A stretch of DNA of 64,000 nucleotides from Mesorhizobium sp. DCY119 (lineage in GTDB: Bacteria > Pseudomonadota > Alphaproteobacteria > Rhizobiales > Rhizobiaceae): positions 1,674,501 through 1,738,500 of the forward strand of contig NZ_CP031834.1 of assembly GCF_003590645.1 (NCBI RefSeq). Reading direction: 5' to 3'. Below, one piece after another: positions 8,658 to 17,182 of this stretch. The position numbers and the translations under genes were made by a program. Position 1 is the stretch's first letter. Every line of letters begins with the position of its first letter. Under the pieces are notes generated by a model. It ran no database searches, had not been told where the DNA came from, and saw only the letters and a list, made by a program, of their open reading frames with translations.

Positions 8658-10070
8658 TCAGGCCGGTACCTTGATGATCGCCCTCAGGCCGCCCAGCGGG
8701 CTGTCATCCAGCGTGATGTCGCCGCCGTGGCTGCGGGCGATGTCGCGGGCAATGGCGAGACCCAGGCCCGTGCCGCTGGCGTCCAGATTGCGGGCCTCGT
8801 CTAGCCGCACGAAGGGCTTGAACACCTCTTCACGCTTTTCCGGAGGAATGCCCGGGCCGTTGTCGTCGACGACGACCGTCAGCGAACCGCGCGTATGGGT
8901 GGCGTTGACGCGGACTTCCTTGGCGTAGCGGAAGGCGTTGCCGGTAATGTTGGCGAGAAGCCTGCTGAACGCGTTGGGGCGCACATGGATATCGCGGTCA
9001 CCAACCAGCGATGTGGCCAGCTTGCGTTCGCGCAGCTTGGCCTCTTCGCCAAGCTGGTGGAAATAGGCATCGAGATCGAAGCGGCCGGGGTCTTCCGAGG
9101 CTTCGCCGCGGGCGAATTCGAGATAGCCTTCCAGCATCGACTGCATGTCGTCGATGTCCTGGTTGAGGGCTGCCAGGTCCGGTTTCTTGCCCGACAGAGC
9201 CAATTGCAGCCTGAAGCGCGTGAGGATCGTTCTCAAATCGTGACTGACGCCGGTCAGCATCGCCGTACGCTGCTCGATCTGGCGTTCGATGCGCTCGCGC
9301 ATCTGGATGAAGGCGAAGCCGGCACGGCGCACTTCCTCCGCGCCGCGCGGGCGGAAATCGCGCGGCATCGGGCGGCCCTTGCCGAAGCTCTCGGCGGCTT
9401 CGGCGAGCGCCAGGATCGGCCTGATCTGGTTGCGCAGGAACGGAATGGCGATCACCAGCAGCACCAGCGAGGTGCCGACCATCCAGATCAGGAAGATGTG
9501 GGTGTTCGACGCGTAAGCCTGGCTGCGGCGCACGAAAACGCGCAGCACCTTGTTTTCGAGCTGAATGCGCACTTCGACGATGTTCGAGTTGCCCACCGTA
9601 TCGATCCAGAACGGCCGATTGATCTGCCGCGTGATCTCCGACGACAGGATCTGGTCGAGAATCGAGAAGAAAGGCTTCGGCCCCGGCGGCGGCAGGGGGT
9701 CGGGCGGCAGGATGTCGATCTTCAGCGAGAGCCGGTCCTGCGCGATGCGAATGACGTTGGCGTAGTCGTCGTCATGCGGATAGGTCTCGATCATGTCGAT
9801 GATCGCGGCGATGTCGCGGGTCACGGCCTGCGACAGGCGCAGCGTCACCGTTTGCCAGTGGCGTTCCATGAAGTTGAAGGCGACCACCGACTGCAGCAGG
9901 ATCATCGGCGTTATGATGATGATCAGCGAGCGTGGATAAAGCCGCTTCGGCATGTATAGCGAAACGAGCCGCCAGAAGCGTTTCCAGTTTTTCGGCACGG
10001 CGGCAACCGCGCGCCTGGCGCGCGCGACAAGATTTTCGTTTCCCGGTCCGTTCAGTTCCGAAGTCGCCAT
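8658..10070 (-). CDS. Membrane sensor histidine kinase, EnvZ-like
   Basis: 470 residues. Transmembrane segments lie at about 49-66 and 192-211 and enclose a periplasmic domain of roughly 125 residues with a proline-rich patch (PPDPLPPPGPKP). A HAMP region (212-264) is followed by the dimerisation/phosphoacceptor helix with H277 in GVSHDLRT, then an ATPase domain with N-box NITGNAFRY, DDNGPGIP and GTGLGLAIA. It belongs with the response regulator upstream on the same strand, although 267 bases separate them. The stimulus is unknown. Confidence 0.93.
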   Translation of the reverse strand: MATSELNGPGNENLVARARRAVAAVPKNWKRFWRLVSLYMPKRLYPRSLIIIITPMILLQSVVAFNFMERHWQTVTLRLSQAVTRDIAAIIDMIETYPHDDDYANVIRIAQDRLSLKIDILPPDPLPPPGPKPFFSILDQILSSEITRQINRPFWIDTVGNSNIVEVRIQLENKVLRVFVRRSQAYASNTHIFLIWMVGTSLVLLVIAIPFLRNQIRPILALAEAAESFGKGRPMPRDFRPRGAEEVRRAGFAFIQMRERIERQIEQRTAMLTGVSHDLRTILTRFRLQLALSGKKPDLAALNQDIDDMQSMLEGYLEFARGEASEDPGRFDLDAYFHQLGEEAKLRERKLATSLVGDRDIHVRPNAFSRLLANITGNAFRYAKEVRVNATHTRGSLTVVVDDNGPGIPPEKREEVFKPFVRLDEARNLDASGTGLGLAIARDIARSHGGDITLDDSPLGGLRAIIKVPA

Positions 10071-10337
10071 CTGCCGTTTCCATCCGCCGATGGCTTGCTG
10101 TTAGCAAAGCCATTGGAAGGGTCAGTCTATTCCACATGCGGACAGGCGAGAAGAGCCTAGAGAAATCAAACGGTTAGGTGCGCAGTCCAGTGTGCGCCGC
10201 CGTTTGAGTTCATTGCGTTGTTTCGAAGACGAAAGCGCAACACCAAACCCGGTCCGATCCGATCAATATAGGGAGTTCGGGCCGATTCCCAATCGGAAAC
10301 GCGGGCGTCCGATAAAGACGCCCAACGTTGCAGGCGC

Positions 10338-11057
10338 CTATTCGACACTCAGCCGGTAGCCGATGCCGCGAACCGTCTGCAGCCAGACCGGATTGGACGG
10401 ATCGCGCTCGATCTTGCGGCGCAGCCGGTTGATCTGGACGTCGATCGTGCGCTCGCCGACATCGGATTCCCCGGCGACAAGCTCGTGGCGTGGAATGGTT
10501 TCGCCCGCACGCTCGGCAAAGATCGCAAGAATCTCCTGCTCGCGGTCGGTGAGTTTCAGCGGTTCGCCGCCCTTCTTCAGTTCGCGCTTGGCGATCTGGA
10601 ATGTGTAGGGGCCGAATACCAGCTGCTCGACCTTGGGCGTGGCCGCCGGACCACCGCGGCGCAAAATATTGTTGATGCGCAGGATGAGCTCGCGCGGATC
10701 GAACGGCTTGGGCAGATAATCGTCCGCACCGGCTTCCAGCCCGGTGATGCGGCTGTCGGTTTCCGACAGCGCCGTCAGCATCAGGATCGGTACGGATTTC
10801 TCTGCACGCAGCGACTTCGTCAGGTCGACGCCGTTCTCGCCGGGCATCATGACATCGAGGATCAGCAGATCGAAATCGAGCCCGGCCAGCTTGCGCCGAG
10901 CCTCGCCGGCATTGCCTGCGACGGTGATGCGGAAGCCGTTCTCGCTGAGATACTGCTTCAGCAGGTTGCGGATGCGGGTGTCATCATCGACGACAAGGAG
11001 ATGCGGTGCATCATCTTCCGGCGCTGTCGGATGGTCGGCTATCTCATTCGTCTCCAT
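10338..11057 (-). CDS. OmpR/PhoB-type response regulator (PetR-like)
   Basis: 239 residues. The receiver domain has the acidic pocket VVDDD (22-26), phospho-acceptor D68 in LILDVMMPG, and the conserved Lys in PKPFDPRELI. A winged-helix DNA-binding domain ends with RTIDVQINRLRRKIE and TVRGIGYRL. The start overlaps the end of the marR gene by 14 bases, so the genes are translationally coupled. A MarR-type protein followed by an OmpR-type regulator recalls PetP/PetR of Rhodobacter capsulatus, needed for cytochrome bc1 expression; orthology is a guess from gene order. Confidence 0.93.
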   Translation of the reverse strand: METNEIADHPTAPEDDAPHLLVVDDDTRIRNLLKQYLSENGFRITVAGNAGEARRKLAGLDFDLLILDVMMPGENGVDLTKSLRAEKSVPILMLTALSETDSRITGLEAGADDYLPKPFDPRELILRINNILRRGGPAATPKVEQLVFGPYTFQIAKRELKKGGEPLKLTDREQEILAIFAERAGETIPRHELVAGESDVGERTIDVQINRLRRKIERDPSNPVWLQTVRGIGYRLSVE

Positions 11058-11577
11058 GGCTCTCCCTCAGCGCATTTCCCGGCAGATTGTCAATCTGCGC
11101 TCTTAATTCCGGGTTGACCATCGCTTTGAGGAATTGTTCGATCCCTTCGCGCTCGGTCGCTTGTGCACTCTCCAATGCCGCACTGATGCGGCGTGACTGT
11201 GGCCGGGCCAGGTCCAGAGCCAGCGCGCGGCCCTTTTCGGTTGGATAGAGCTCACGCTGACGCCGATCGCGCGGCCCCTGTATCTGGATGACATGGCCGG
11301 TGTCGATCAATTGCTTCAGGACGCGCGCAAGGCTCTGCTTGGTGATTTTCAAGACGTCGAGCAGTTCGGCAACCGTCAATCCGGGCATCCGGTTCACGAA
11401 ATGCAGGATGCGATGATGCGCGCGGCCGAAGCCGTATTCTGCCAAAATCTGGTCCGGGTCGGAAGTGAAATCTCGATAGGCGAAGAAGAGCAGCTCGATG
11501 ATGGCCAGATCGATGCCATCCTCGTTGGAGAGTGCGGTTCTGATTGGTTTGGCATCCTTGCCGTTACGATCTGCCAT
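11044..11577 (-). CDS. MarR-family regulator (PetP-like)
   Basis: 177 residues with the winged helix-turn-helix of the MarR family: GLTVAELLDVLKITKQSLARVLKQL is the recognition region, followed by the wing GPRDRRQRELYPTEKG. It is the first gene of a three-gene minus-strand operon (marR, response regulator, kinase). It is divergent from the ilvE-type gene. A perfect palindrome in the shared upstream region is a candidate operator, which would make the protein an autoregulator and possibly a regulator of the transaminase. Confidence 0.92.
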   Translation of the reverse strand: MADRNGKDAKPIRTALSNEDGIDLAIIELLFFAYRDFTSDPDQILAEYGFGRAHHRILHFVNRMPGLTVAELLDVLKITKQSLARVLKQLIDTGHVIQIQGPRDRRQRELYPTEKGRALALDLARPQSRRISAALESAQATEREGIEQFLKAMVNPELRAQIDNLPGNALRESHGDE

Positions 11578-11603
11578 GGGTCTCCTGTGAGGTCGCTCAA
11601 ATT

Positions 11604-11645
11604 TATGTCAGCCTTGTTGACATATTTTAGCGGCACTGGTAATTT
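11604..11645 (+). promoter_or_regulatory. Promoter with overlapping palindromic operator
   Basis: TATGTCA-7 bases-TGACATA (11604-11624) is a perfect inverted repeat. Within it lies a consensus -35 box TTGACA (11617-11622), followed after 17 bases by TAATTT (11640-11645) as a -10 box pointing toward the transaminase gene. A MarR-family dimer bound here would block the -35 box. The elements are visible; the regulator is inferred from the adjacent divergent marR gene. Confidence 0.55.
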
Positions 11646-11822
11646 TTGCCAAGCTTTTCGGCCAATTGCGAACGAAAAGGCAAGCCTCAGCCGTTTTTTC
11701 CGGAACTTCGTGAGTTTGCCTTGTCGATCATATCGGCCAGGGCTTCACGCCATCAATCGACATTGTGGCTGGTGTATTTCGACCCCGAAACGTGTGCGGG
11801 CGAGGACCCGCTGGAGGATATC

Positions 11823-12716
11823 ATGGCATCCGTTCCCTTCGATCAGCTGGATGGTTTCATCTGGATGAATGGCGAGTTCGTAAAGTGGGCAGATGCCAAG
11901 ATTCACGTACTCACGCACGGTTTGCACTATGCAAGTGCTGTATTCGAGGGCGAGCGCGCCTATGGCGGCGAGATTTTCAAGCTGACGGAGCATACGGAGC
12001 GCCTGCATGAGTCGGCGTGTATTCTCGGCTTCACGATTCCCTATTCGGTCACCGAGATCGACGATGCCTGCCGTGTGCTCCTGAAGAAGCAGGGTCTTCT
12101 GGACGCCTATGTGCGGCCAATCGCCTGGCGCGGCAGCGAGATGATGGGCGTTGCGGCGCAAAGCAACCGCATCAACTGCGCCATCGCCATCTGGCAGTGG
12201 CCGAGCTATTTCGACCCGGCGCAGAAGCTGAAGGGCATCCGCCTCGACCTGGCCGAATATCGCCGTCCCGATCCGCTCACCGCGCCGTCGAAGTCGAAGG
12301 CTGCCGGCCTCTACATGATCTGCACCCTGTCCAAGCATGCGGCGGAAGCCAAGGGCTATGCTGACGCGATGATGCTCGACTGGCGCGGCCAGGTGGCGGA
12401 GGCGACCGGCGCCAACATCTTCTTCGTCAAGGATGGCAAGCTCCACACGCCGAAGGCCGATTGCTTCCTGGACGGCATCACCCGCCGTACGGTGATCGGG
12501 CTGGCAAAGGATCGCGGGATCGAAGTAATCGAGCGCGCAATCCTGCCGGAAGAGCTTGAAGGTTTCGAGCAATGCTTCCTGACCGGCACCGCGGCGGAAG
12601 TTACGCCGGTGTCCGAAGTTGGTCCATACAGCTTCCAGGTTGGTGAAATCGCCAAGACGCTGATGGAGGATTACTACGCCGCCGTTCAGCCCAGGCAGGC
12701 GATTGCTGCCGAATAA
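11823..12716 (+). CDS. ilvE: Branched-chain amino acid aminotransferase, class IV
   Basis: 297 residues, fold-type IV PLP transaminase. Recognisable blocks are GLHYASAVFEGERAYGG at the N-terminus, YVRPIAWRGSEMMG, and the VAEATGANIFFVKDGKLHTP and FLDGITRRTVIGLA segments that define this family. It interconverts leucine, isoleucine and valine with their 2-oxo acids. The ATG at 11823 has a strong GGAGG 7 bases upstream; the frame continues upstream without family similarity. The mRNA would have a leader of about 170 bases. It ends before a strong hairpin terminator. Confidence 0.9.
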   Translation: MASVPFDQLDGFIWMNGEFVKWADAKIHVLTHGLHYASAVFEGERAYGGEIFKLTEHTERLHESACILGFTIPYSVTEIDDACRVLLKKQGLLDAYVRPIAWRGSEMMGVAAQSNRINCAIAIWQWPSYFDPAQKLKGIRLDLAEYRRPDPLTAPSKSKAAGLYMICTLSKHAAEAKGYADAMMLDWRGQVAEATGANIFFVKDGKLHTPKADCFLDGITRRTVIGLAKDRGIEVIERAILPEELEGFEQCFLTGTAAEVTPVSEVGPYSFQVGEIAKTLMEDYYAAVQPRQAIAAE

Positions 12717-12752
12717 GACCACGTCGATCGCCACCAAAGAAGCGTTTTCTTG

Positions 12753-12774
12753 CGGGCTGCCTTCGGGCAGCCCG
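12753..12774 (+). terminator. Hairpin terminator after ilvE
   Basis: CGGGCTGCC-TTCG-GGCAGCCCG is a perfect 9-bp stem with a UUCG tetraloop, 36 bases after the ilvE stop. The following T-run is weak (TGTCATTT). Confidence 0.75.
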
Positions 12775-12833
12775 TGTCATTTCAGCGGCTTAGCATTTGA
12801 CTTTCGTCTAAATCGGCGTCTCATGTTGCTCAT

Positions 12834-12849
12834 CGACTCGCGCGAGTCG
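12834..12849. promoter_or_regulatory. 16-bp palindrome before the glycine-rich gene
   Basis: CGACTCGCGCGAGTCG is a perfect self-complementary 16-mer followed by GTTTTA, 25 bases before the next ATG. It could be an operator dyad or a small stem in the leader; nothing visible decides between them. Confidence 0.35.
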
Positions 12850-12874
12850 GTTTTACTGTTGGAGGGATAGTAAT

Positions 12875-13159
12875 ATGGAAGCGCTTCTTCCGATCATCAT
12901 ACAGCTGGTAACCGGCGCCGTAGGCGGCCTCGGAGTTGGTGCGGCACTCAAGCAGGCAGCGATGAGTGCAGCGGTAAAAGTGATCTCGGGTGCCGTTGGC
13001 GGCGTTGCTGGCGGGCAGATTCTGACGAATGTTCTGAGTGATCCCAATGTTGCGGGCGCCCTGTCGGGTTCGCTCGGCAATGCAGTTGGCGGTGTGGTCG
13101 GCGGCGGTGTGCTGACGGCAATCGTCGGTGCCGTCATGGGCGCCATGAACAAGCGCTGA
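12875..13159 (+). CDS. Glycine-rich small membrane-like protein, unknown function
   Basis: 94 residues composed largely of Gly, Ala, Val and Leu, with glycine-zipper-like repeats (GAVGGLGVGAAL, GAVGGVAGGQIL, NAVGGVVGGGVL). It is probably membrane-associated or self-assembling; there is no cleavable signal. GGAGGGATAG precedes the ATG and a strong terminator follows, so this is a self-contained transcription unit and a real gene. I know of similar small Gly-rich proteins in Rhizobiales but no function. Confidence 0.75.
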   Translation: MEALLPIIIQLVTGAVGGLGVGAALKQAAMSAAVKVISGAVGGVAGGQILTNVLSDPNVAGALSGSLGNAVGGVVGGGVLTAIVGAVMGAMNKR

Positions 13160-13179
13160 GCGCTACAAATTCCAGATCA

Positions 13180-13209
13180 CGGGCGGTCTTCGGGCCGCCC
13201 GTTTTGTTT
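13180..13209 (+). terminator. Intrinsic terminator of the glycine-rich gene
   Basis: A 9-bp stem (CGGGCGGTC / GGCCGCCCG, one G-U pair) with a TTCG loop, followed by TTTTGTTT. A textbook rho-independent terminator. Confidence 0.85.
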
Positions 13210-13275
13210 GGGCAATGCGGTGGACGCTGGGAACGATCCTGCATAAGTATCGCCTGACAAAGCGAAAGGAAAATC

Positions 13276-13920
13276 ATGGGTCAGCTCAATGCGGGCATCA
13301 TTCCGGTCACTGCCTTCCAGCAGAACTGCACGATCCTGTTCGATACCGAGACCAAGACGGGCGTCGTGGTTGATCCCGGCGGCGATGTCGACCGGATACT
13401 GGCGGCATTGAAGGACAACGGCATCACCATCACGGCGATCTGGTTGACCCATGGCCATATCGACCATGCCGGTGGGGCGATGGAGCTCAAGGAGAAGCTC
13501 GGCGTCGACGTCATCGGACCGCATGAGGCCGACCAGTTCCTGCTCGACAATATCGAAACCCAGGCCGAGCGCTTTGGCCTGGCGAAGGACGAGGTGCGCA
13601 ACTGCGTGCCCGACCGCTATCTCACCGAGGGCGAAACGGTATCGTTCGGCGACCATGTTTTTGAAGTGCTGCATTGCCCGGGTCATGCGCCCGGCCATGT
13701 CGTCTTCTACAACCGCGATGCGAAATTCGCCCATGTCGGCGATGTGCTGTTCCACGGCTCTGTCGGCCGTACCGACCTGCCAGGCGGCGATCACGAGGCG
13801 CTGATTTCCTCGATCAAGGACAAGCTCCTGCCGCTGGGCGACGATATCGGCTTCATCTGTGGCCACGGCCCGGGCGGGAAGTTCGGCGAGGAACGGCGCA
13901 GCAATCCGTTCCTAGTCTGA
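13276..13920 (+). CDS. Metallo-beta-lactamase-fold hydrolase, GloB/YcbL-like
   Basis: 214 residues. The zinc-binding THGHIDH motif is at 58-64, with further ligands in HCPGHAPGH, VGDVLFHGSVGR and a final CGHGPG. Length and motifs fit YcbL-type glyoxalase II-like thioesterases, which may hydrolyse S-lactoylglutathione or related thioesters. GAAAGGAAA lies before the ATG. It ends 4 bases from the convergent pqqE stop. The exact substrate is not determinable. Confidence 0.85.
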   Translation: MGQLNAGIIPVTAFQQNCTILFDTETKTGVVVDPGGDVDRILAALKDNGITITAIWLTHGHIDHAGGAMELKEKLGVDVIGPHEADQFLLDNIETQAERFGLAKDEVRNCVPDRYLTEGETVSFGDHVFEVLHCPGHAPGHVVFYNRDAKFAHVGDVLFHGSVGRTDLPGGDHEALISSIKDKLLPLGDDIGFICGHGPGGKFGEERRSNPFLV

Positions 13921-13924
13921 GACG

Positions 13925-15052
13925 CTAAACCGGCTCCTGCACGGCGGCGATGCGGCGATAGACGAAAGTGGTCGCCTCGTTGCTGCCATCGGCGCGAGCG
14001 GTGGCCAGCGCATCCTCGATCAGCATGCTCATACGCGCATGGATGGGCGATTTCGCGCAGGCCGGGTCGGTGGCGGCCGGATCACCGGCGATTGCCATCG
14101 CCTGGCAGCGGCAGCCGCCCCAGTCGATCTCGCGGCGGTCGCAGCTCCGACAGGGTTCCTGCATCCAGCCGGTGCCGCGGAAGGCGTTGAATGCCGGCGA
14201 GTCGGTCCAGATCTCCGCAAGCGAGCGGTCGCCGAAGCGTTCGAATGTCAGCGTGCGAATGGTGTGCGCGGCATGGCAAGGCAGCACCGTGCCATCGGGC
14301 GCGACCATGAAGGCGTCGCGCGCCCAGCCACCCATGCATGGCTTGGGATAGGTGGCGAAGTAATCCGGTGTGACGAAATCGATGTTCATGATGCCGCGCA
14401 GGCGTTCGCGCGCTGCCTCGACGATTTCCACCTGCCGTTCCACGGCAGCCCGGTCCGGCATCAGGGCGTCGCGATTGACCAGCGCCCAGCCCGAATATTG
14501 CACATTGGCGATTTCCAGCCGTTCGGCGCCGAGCGACAGCGCAAGCTCGATGAAATCCGGCACTTCCTCGATATTGTGCCGGTGGATCGGTGCGTTGACG
14601 GTGAGCGGCAGGCCCGCCGCTTTGATGCGCCGCGCCGTCTCCAGCTTCTTTTCGTGGCTGCCGCGGTTGTTGCCGATACGCTCGGTGGTCGCGGCGTGCG
14701 CGCCCTGGAAACTCAATTGCACATGATCGAGCCCCGCCTCGGCCAGCGCGCGGATGCGGCCTTCGGCAATGCCGACACCGGCGGTGATGAGATTGGTGTA
14801 GACGCCGCGCGAGGAAAGCCCGGCGACGAGTTGCTCCAGGTCTCGGCGCAGGGTCGGCTCGCCGCCGGAAAGATGGACCTGCAGAACGCCGAGATCAGCC
14901 GCTTGGCGGAAAAGATAAAGCCAGGTCTGCGTATCGAGTTCGCGGTTCGCCTTCATCAGTTCGGTCGGATTGGAACAATAGGGGCATTGCAGCGGGCAGC
15001 GATGGGTCAGTTCCGCGAGCATGCCGATCGGGGGCAAAAGAGGTTCGCTCAT
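13925..15052 (-). CDS. pqqE: PqqE, radical SAM enzyme of PQQ synthesis
   Basis: 375 residues. It forms the carbon-carbon crosslink between Glu and Tyr of the PqqA peptide. The radical SAM cluster is C19-x3-C23-x2-C26 (CPLQCPYC), followed by LSGGEPTLR. The C-terminal SPASM region carries the auxiliary cluster cysteines in EPCRSCDRREIDWGGCRC. It is the last gene of pqqABCDE, overlapping the pqqD stop by four bases. The start at 15052 (MSEPLLPP) is the usual family start; the longer frame at 15079 is ignored. Confidence 0.96.
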   Translation of the reverse strand: MSEPLLPPIGMLAELTHRCPLQCPYCSNPTELMKANRELDTQTWLYLFRQAADLGVLQVHLSGGEPTLRRDLEQLVAGLSSRGVYTNLITAGVGIAEGRIRALAEAGLDHVQLSFQGAHAATTERIGNNRGSHEKKLETARRIKAAGLPLTVNAPIHRHNIEEVPDFIELALSLGAERLEIANVQYSGWALVNRDALMPDRAAVERQVEIVEAARERLRGIMNIDFVTPDYFATYPKPCMGGWARDAFMVAPDGTVLPCHAAHTIRTLTFERFGDRSLAEIWTDSPAFNAFRGTGWMQEPCRSCDRREIDWGGCRCQAMAIAGDPAATDPACAKSPIHARMSMLIEDALATARADGSNEATTFVYRRIAAVQEPV

Positions 15053-15345
15053 AGCTTCACCAGCAGGTTGTCGGACCATTCCTGGAGGAACGCGGTGACG
15101 TCGGCGGCAACGTCTTCCTCCGCAGCATCATATTCCGCCGCCAGATTGGCGATGATGGTTCCGACATCTGCCTTGCCGTCGCAGCGGCGCAGGATGTCGA
15201 GACTGATGTCGTTTGGCCAGAATACCTTCTCCGGCGACAGCACCGACCAGGCCTGCCGAACGGGATCGAACTGGATGCGGACATGGCGCGGCAGGGAAGG
15301 GGTCGCCTGAAGCGAGACAATCCTGCGTTCGCGGGTCAGTGTCAT
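15049..15345 (-). CDS. pqqD: PqqD, peptide chaperone of PQQ synthesis
   Basis: 98 residues, RiPP recognition element that presents PqqA to PqqE. Family features are PRHVRIQFDPVRQAW, the VFWPNDISLDILRRCDG block and a C-terminal helical part. It overlaps pqqC by four bases upstream and pqqE by four downstream. A longer in-frame start at 15441 lies inside pqqC and is not needed. Confidence 0.93.
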   Translation of the reverse strand: MTLTRERRIVSLQATPSLPRHVRIQFDPVRQAWSVLSPEKVFWPNDISLDILRRCDGKADVGTIIANLAAEYDAAEEDVAADVTAFLQEWSDNLLVKL

Positions 15346-16100
15346 CCGCGCTCCTCCGGCCGAAAGGCACCCGGCGGGATGTGGCCCGCCTCGCCATAGG
15401 CATGCATCAGCGCATCGAGCATTGCCCATAGTATATCGCATTTGAAGACCAGCGCATCGATTACCGACTGCTGGCGCTCGGGACTGTCGGCGTGGGCCAG
15501 CACATAGGCGAGTGCAAAATCGGAATCGCGCGAGGCCTGATCCGGCCGCGGCTTGAAATAGGCGAGGATGTCTTCGGTGACGTAATCATATTTCGCCAGC
15601 ATCGCCGGCACGCGCTCGGCAATGATGACCGGCGAAAACAGTTCCGTCAGCGATGAGCCGACGGCCTCCAGCAGCGTGCGGTTGGTGCAGAAGGAAAGAT
15701 AGGCGCCGACCGCGAAGCGCGTTGCCGGAAGCGCCAGCCGCTCGCCGATCACATCTTCCGCTGGGAGACCGAGGCCGGTCGCCAGCTTGAGCCAGCGGGC
15801 GATACCGCCGTTCCAGCCGTCTGCGCCGTCGTGATCCTCGATGCGCTTGCGCCATTCGGCCCGGAAGGCAGGGTCTTCGGCGCGCGCCAGGATCATCGCG
15901 TCCTTGCGCGGAATGACCGACTGATAGCAGTAGCGGTTAAGCGCCCAGGCCTGCATCTGGCCTTTCGTTAGTGCGCCTTGTGTCATCTGGTGATGAAACG
16001 GGTGAAGGTTGTGGTAGCGCTCGGCGCCGACCTGGCGCAGCACGGCTTCGAACTGCTGTGTGGTTAGCCCGTTCTTGGCGGCGTTATGGAAATCGCTCAC
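15342..16100 (-). CDS. pqqC: PqqC, pyrroloquinoline-quinone synthase
   Basis: 252 residues, the standard size. A cofactorless oxidase that performs the final ring closure and eight-electron oxidation to PQQ. Typical segments are YHNLHPFHHQM, QAWALNRYCYQSVIPRKDA, HDGADGWNGGIARWL and the C-terminal LVFKCDILWAMLDALMHAY. Overlaps of four bases with both neighbours indicate one operon. Confidence 0.97.
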   Translation of the reverse strand: MSDFHNAAKNGLTTQQFEAVLRQVGAERYHNLHPFHHQMTQGALTKGQMQAWALNRYCYQSVIPRKDAMILARAEDPAFRAEWRKRIEDHDGADGWNGGIARWLKLATGLGLPAEDVIGERLALPATRFAVGAYLSFCTNRTLLEAVGSSLTELFSPVIIAERVPAMLAKYDYVTEDILAYFKPRPDQASRDSDFALAYVLAHADSPERQQSVIDALVFKCDILWAMLDALMHAYGEAGHIPPGAFRPEERG

Positions 16101-17035
16101 AATTCTATCTCCATGCCGTCATAGCCGACTTCCCAGCCTGCGGACCTGACTGCCGCATGCTCGTGCGAATTCTCGTCGAGGACCGGGTTGGTGTTGTTGA
16201 TGTGGACGAAGATGCGCCGGGAAATCGGCACATCCGCCAGACGGGCGATCGATCCGTTTTCGCCCGACATCGCAAGGTGTCCCATGCGGGCGCCTGTCTT
16301 GGTGCCGACGCCTGCGGTCACCATCTCGTCGTCGGTGTAGACCGTGCCGTCGAAGAGCAGGCAGGACGCGCCGGAAAGCCGCTGGCGGAGATCCGGGTCG
16401 ACCCGCGCGCAGCCGGGAATGTAGAAAGCCGAGCTCTCAGGTCGCGAACCGGCAAGGCGAACAGCGATCGTATCGCCGCTGTCCGAGCCGAAATTATCGT
16501 TCGGACGGCTGGTGTCCTCGAGATAGAGCGCGATCTTGCCCGGCACGGCGAACGTCTCGATGCGCACACCGGTCTCGTTTCCCTCGGCGTCTTGAATGCT
16601 GGTCTCCTGATTTTCCATGAGCCTGTGGCGCGGGACAATGGACGGATCGAGCACATTGAAGATCGAATTCGCCCGCAGCGCCGACAGCACCTGCTCGGTG
16701 GCATAGATCGCGAATGGCTGACGCTCGCGCAGGCTGAGCAGGCCTGCGACATGGTCGACGTCGGCATTCGTCAGCACCACGGCGCGGATAGGCGTGGAGC
16801 GCAACGCGTCGTCAGGTTGGGGCTGCAGTTCCGGCGTTTCCGCAATCTGCTGGCGGATATCGGGGGACGCATTGAAAAGCACCCAGCCCCGCCCGTCGGC
16901 GGACGCGGCGAGACTGGATTGCGTCCTTGGTCTCACGCCTGCGCTGCCCGCGCGTGCCGCACGGCTTAGCCGGTAGTTGCAGTTCCATTGCGGGAATCCG
17001 CCGCCCGCCGCCGATCCGATGATCTTCACGCGCAT
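16097..17035 (-). CDS. pqqB: PqqB, metallo-beta-lactamase-fold hydroxylase of PQQ synthesis
   Basis: 312 residues. Begins with the family hallmark GSAAGGGFPQWNCNC-like block (here GSAAGGGFPQWNCNY). The metal site is carried by TNADVDHVAGLL, and HINNTNPVLDE lies near the C-terminus. PqqB hydroxylates the crosslinked tyrosine of the PqqA-derived intermediate. It is separated from pqqA by 147 bases that contain a strong hairpin, suggesting pqqA is produced in excess over pqqB. Confidence 0.96.
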   Translation of the reverse strand: MRVKIIGSAAGGGFPQWNCNYRLSRAARAGSAGVRPRTQSSLAASADGRGWVLFNASPDIRQQIAETPELQPQPDDALRSTPIRAVVLTNADVDHVAGLLSLRERQPFAIYATEQVLSALRANSIFNVLDPSIVPRHRLMENQETSIQDAEGNETGVRIETFAVPGKIALYLEDTSRPNDNFGSDSGDTIAVRLAGSRPESSAFYIPGCARVDPDLRQRLSGASCLLFDGTVYTDDEMVTAGVGTKTGARMGHLAMSGENGSIARLADVPISRRIFVHINNTNPVLDENSHEHAAVRSAGWEVGYDGMEIEL

Positions 17036-17141
17036 GGCGAAGTCCGTCTTGCAAATTTCCAGTCAACCACCATTCTCCCCTGCCAAGCGCAATGCCTGCA
17101 AGGTCAAATTTCAAACCATTACGGCCCAAGCGGTCATGAAC

Positions 17142-17174
17142 GGCGCGTGCCCCTGCAAGCAGTGGGCACGCGCC
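17142..17174 (-). terminator. Hairpin between pqqA and pqqB
   Basis: A perfect 11-bp stem (GGCGCGTGCCC / GGGCACGCGCC) with an 11-base loop starts 9 bases after the pqqA stop. There is no T-tract after it, so it more likely acts as an mRNA-stabilising or partial-attenuation structure than a full terminator. This would give a pqqA-rich transcript, as expected for a substrate peptide. Confidence 0.6.
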
Positions 17175-17182
17175 TTCTTGGC

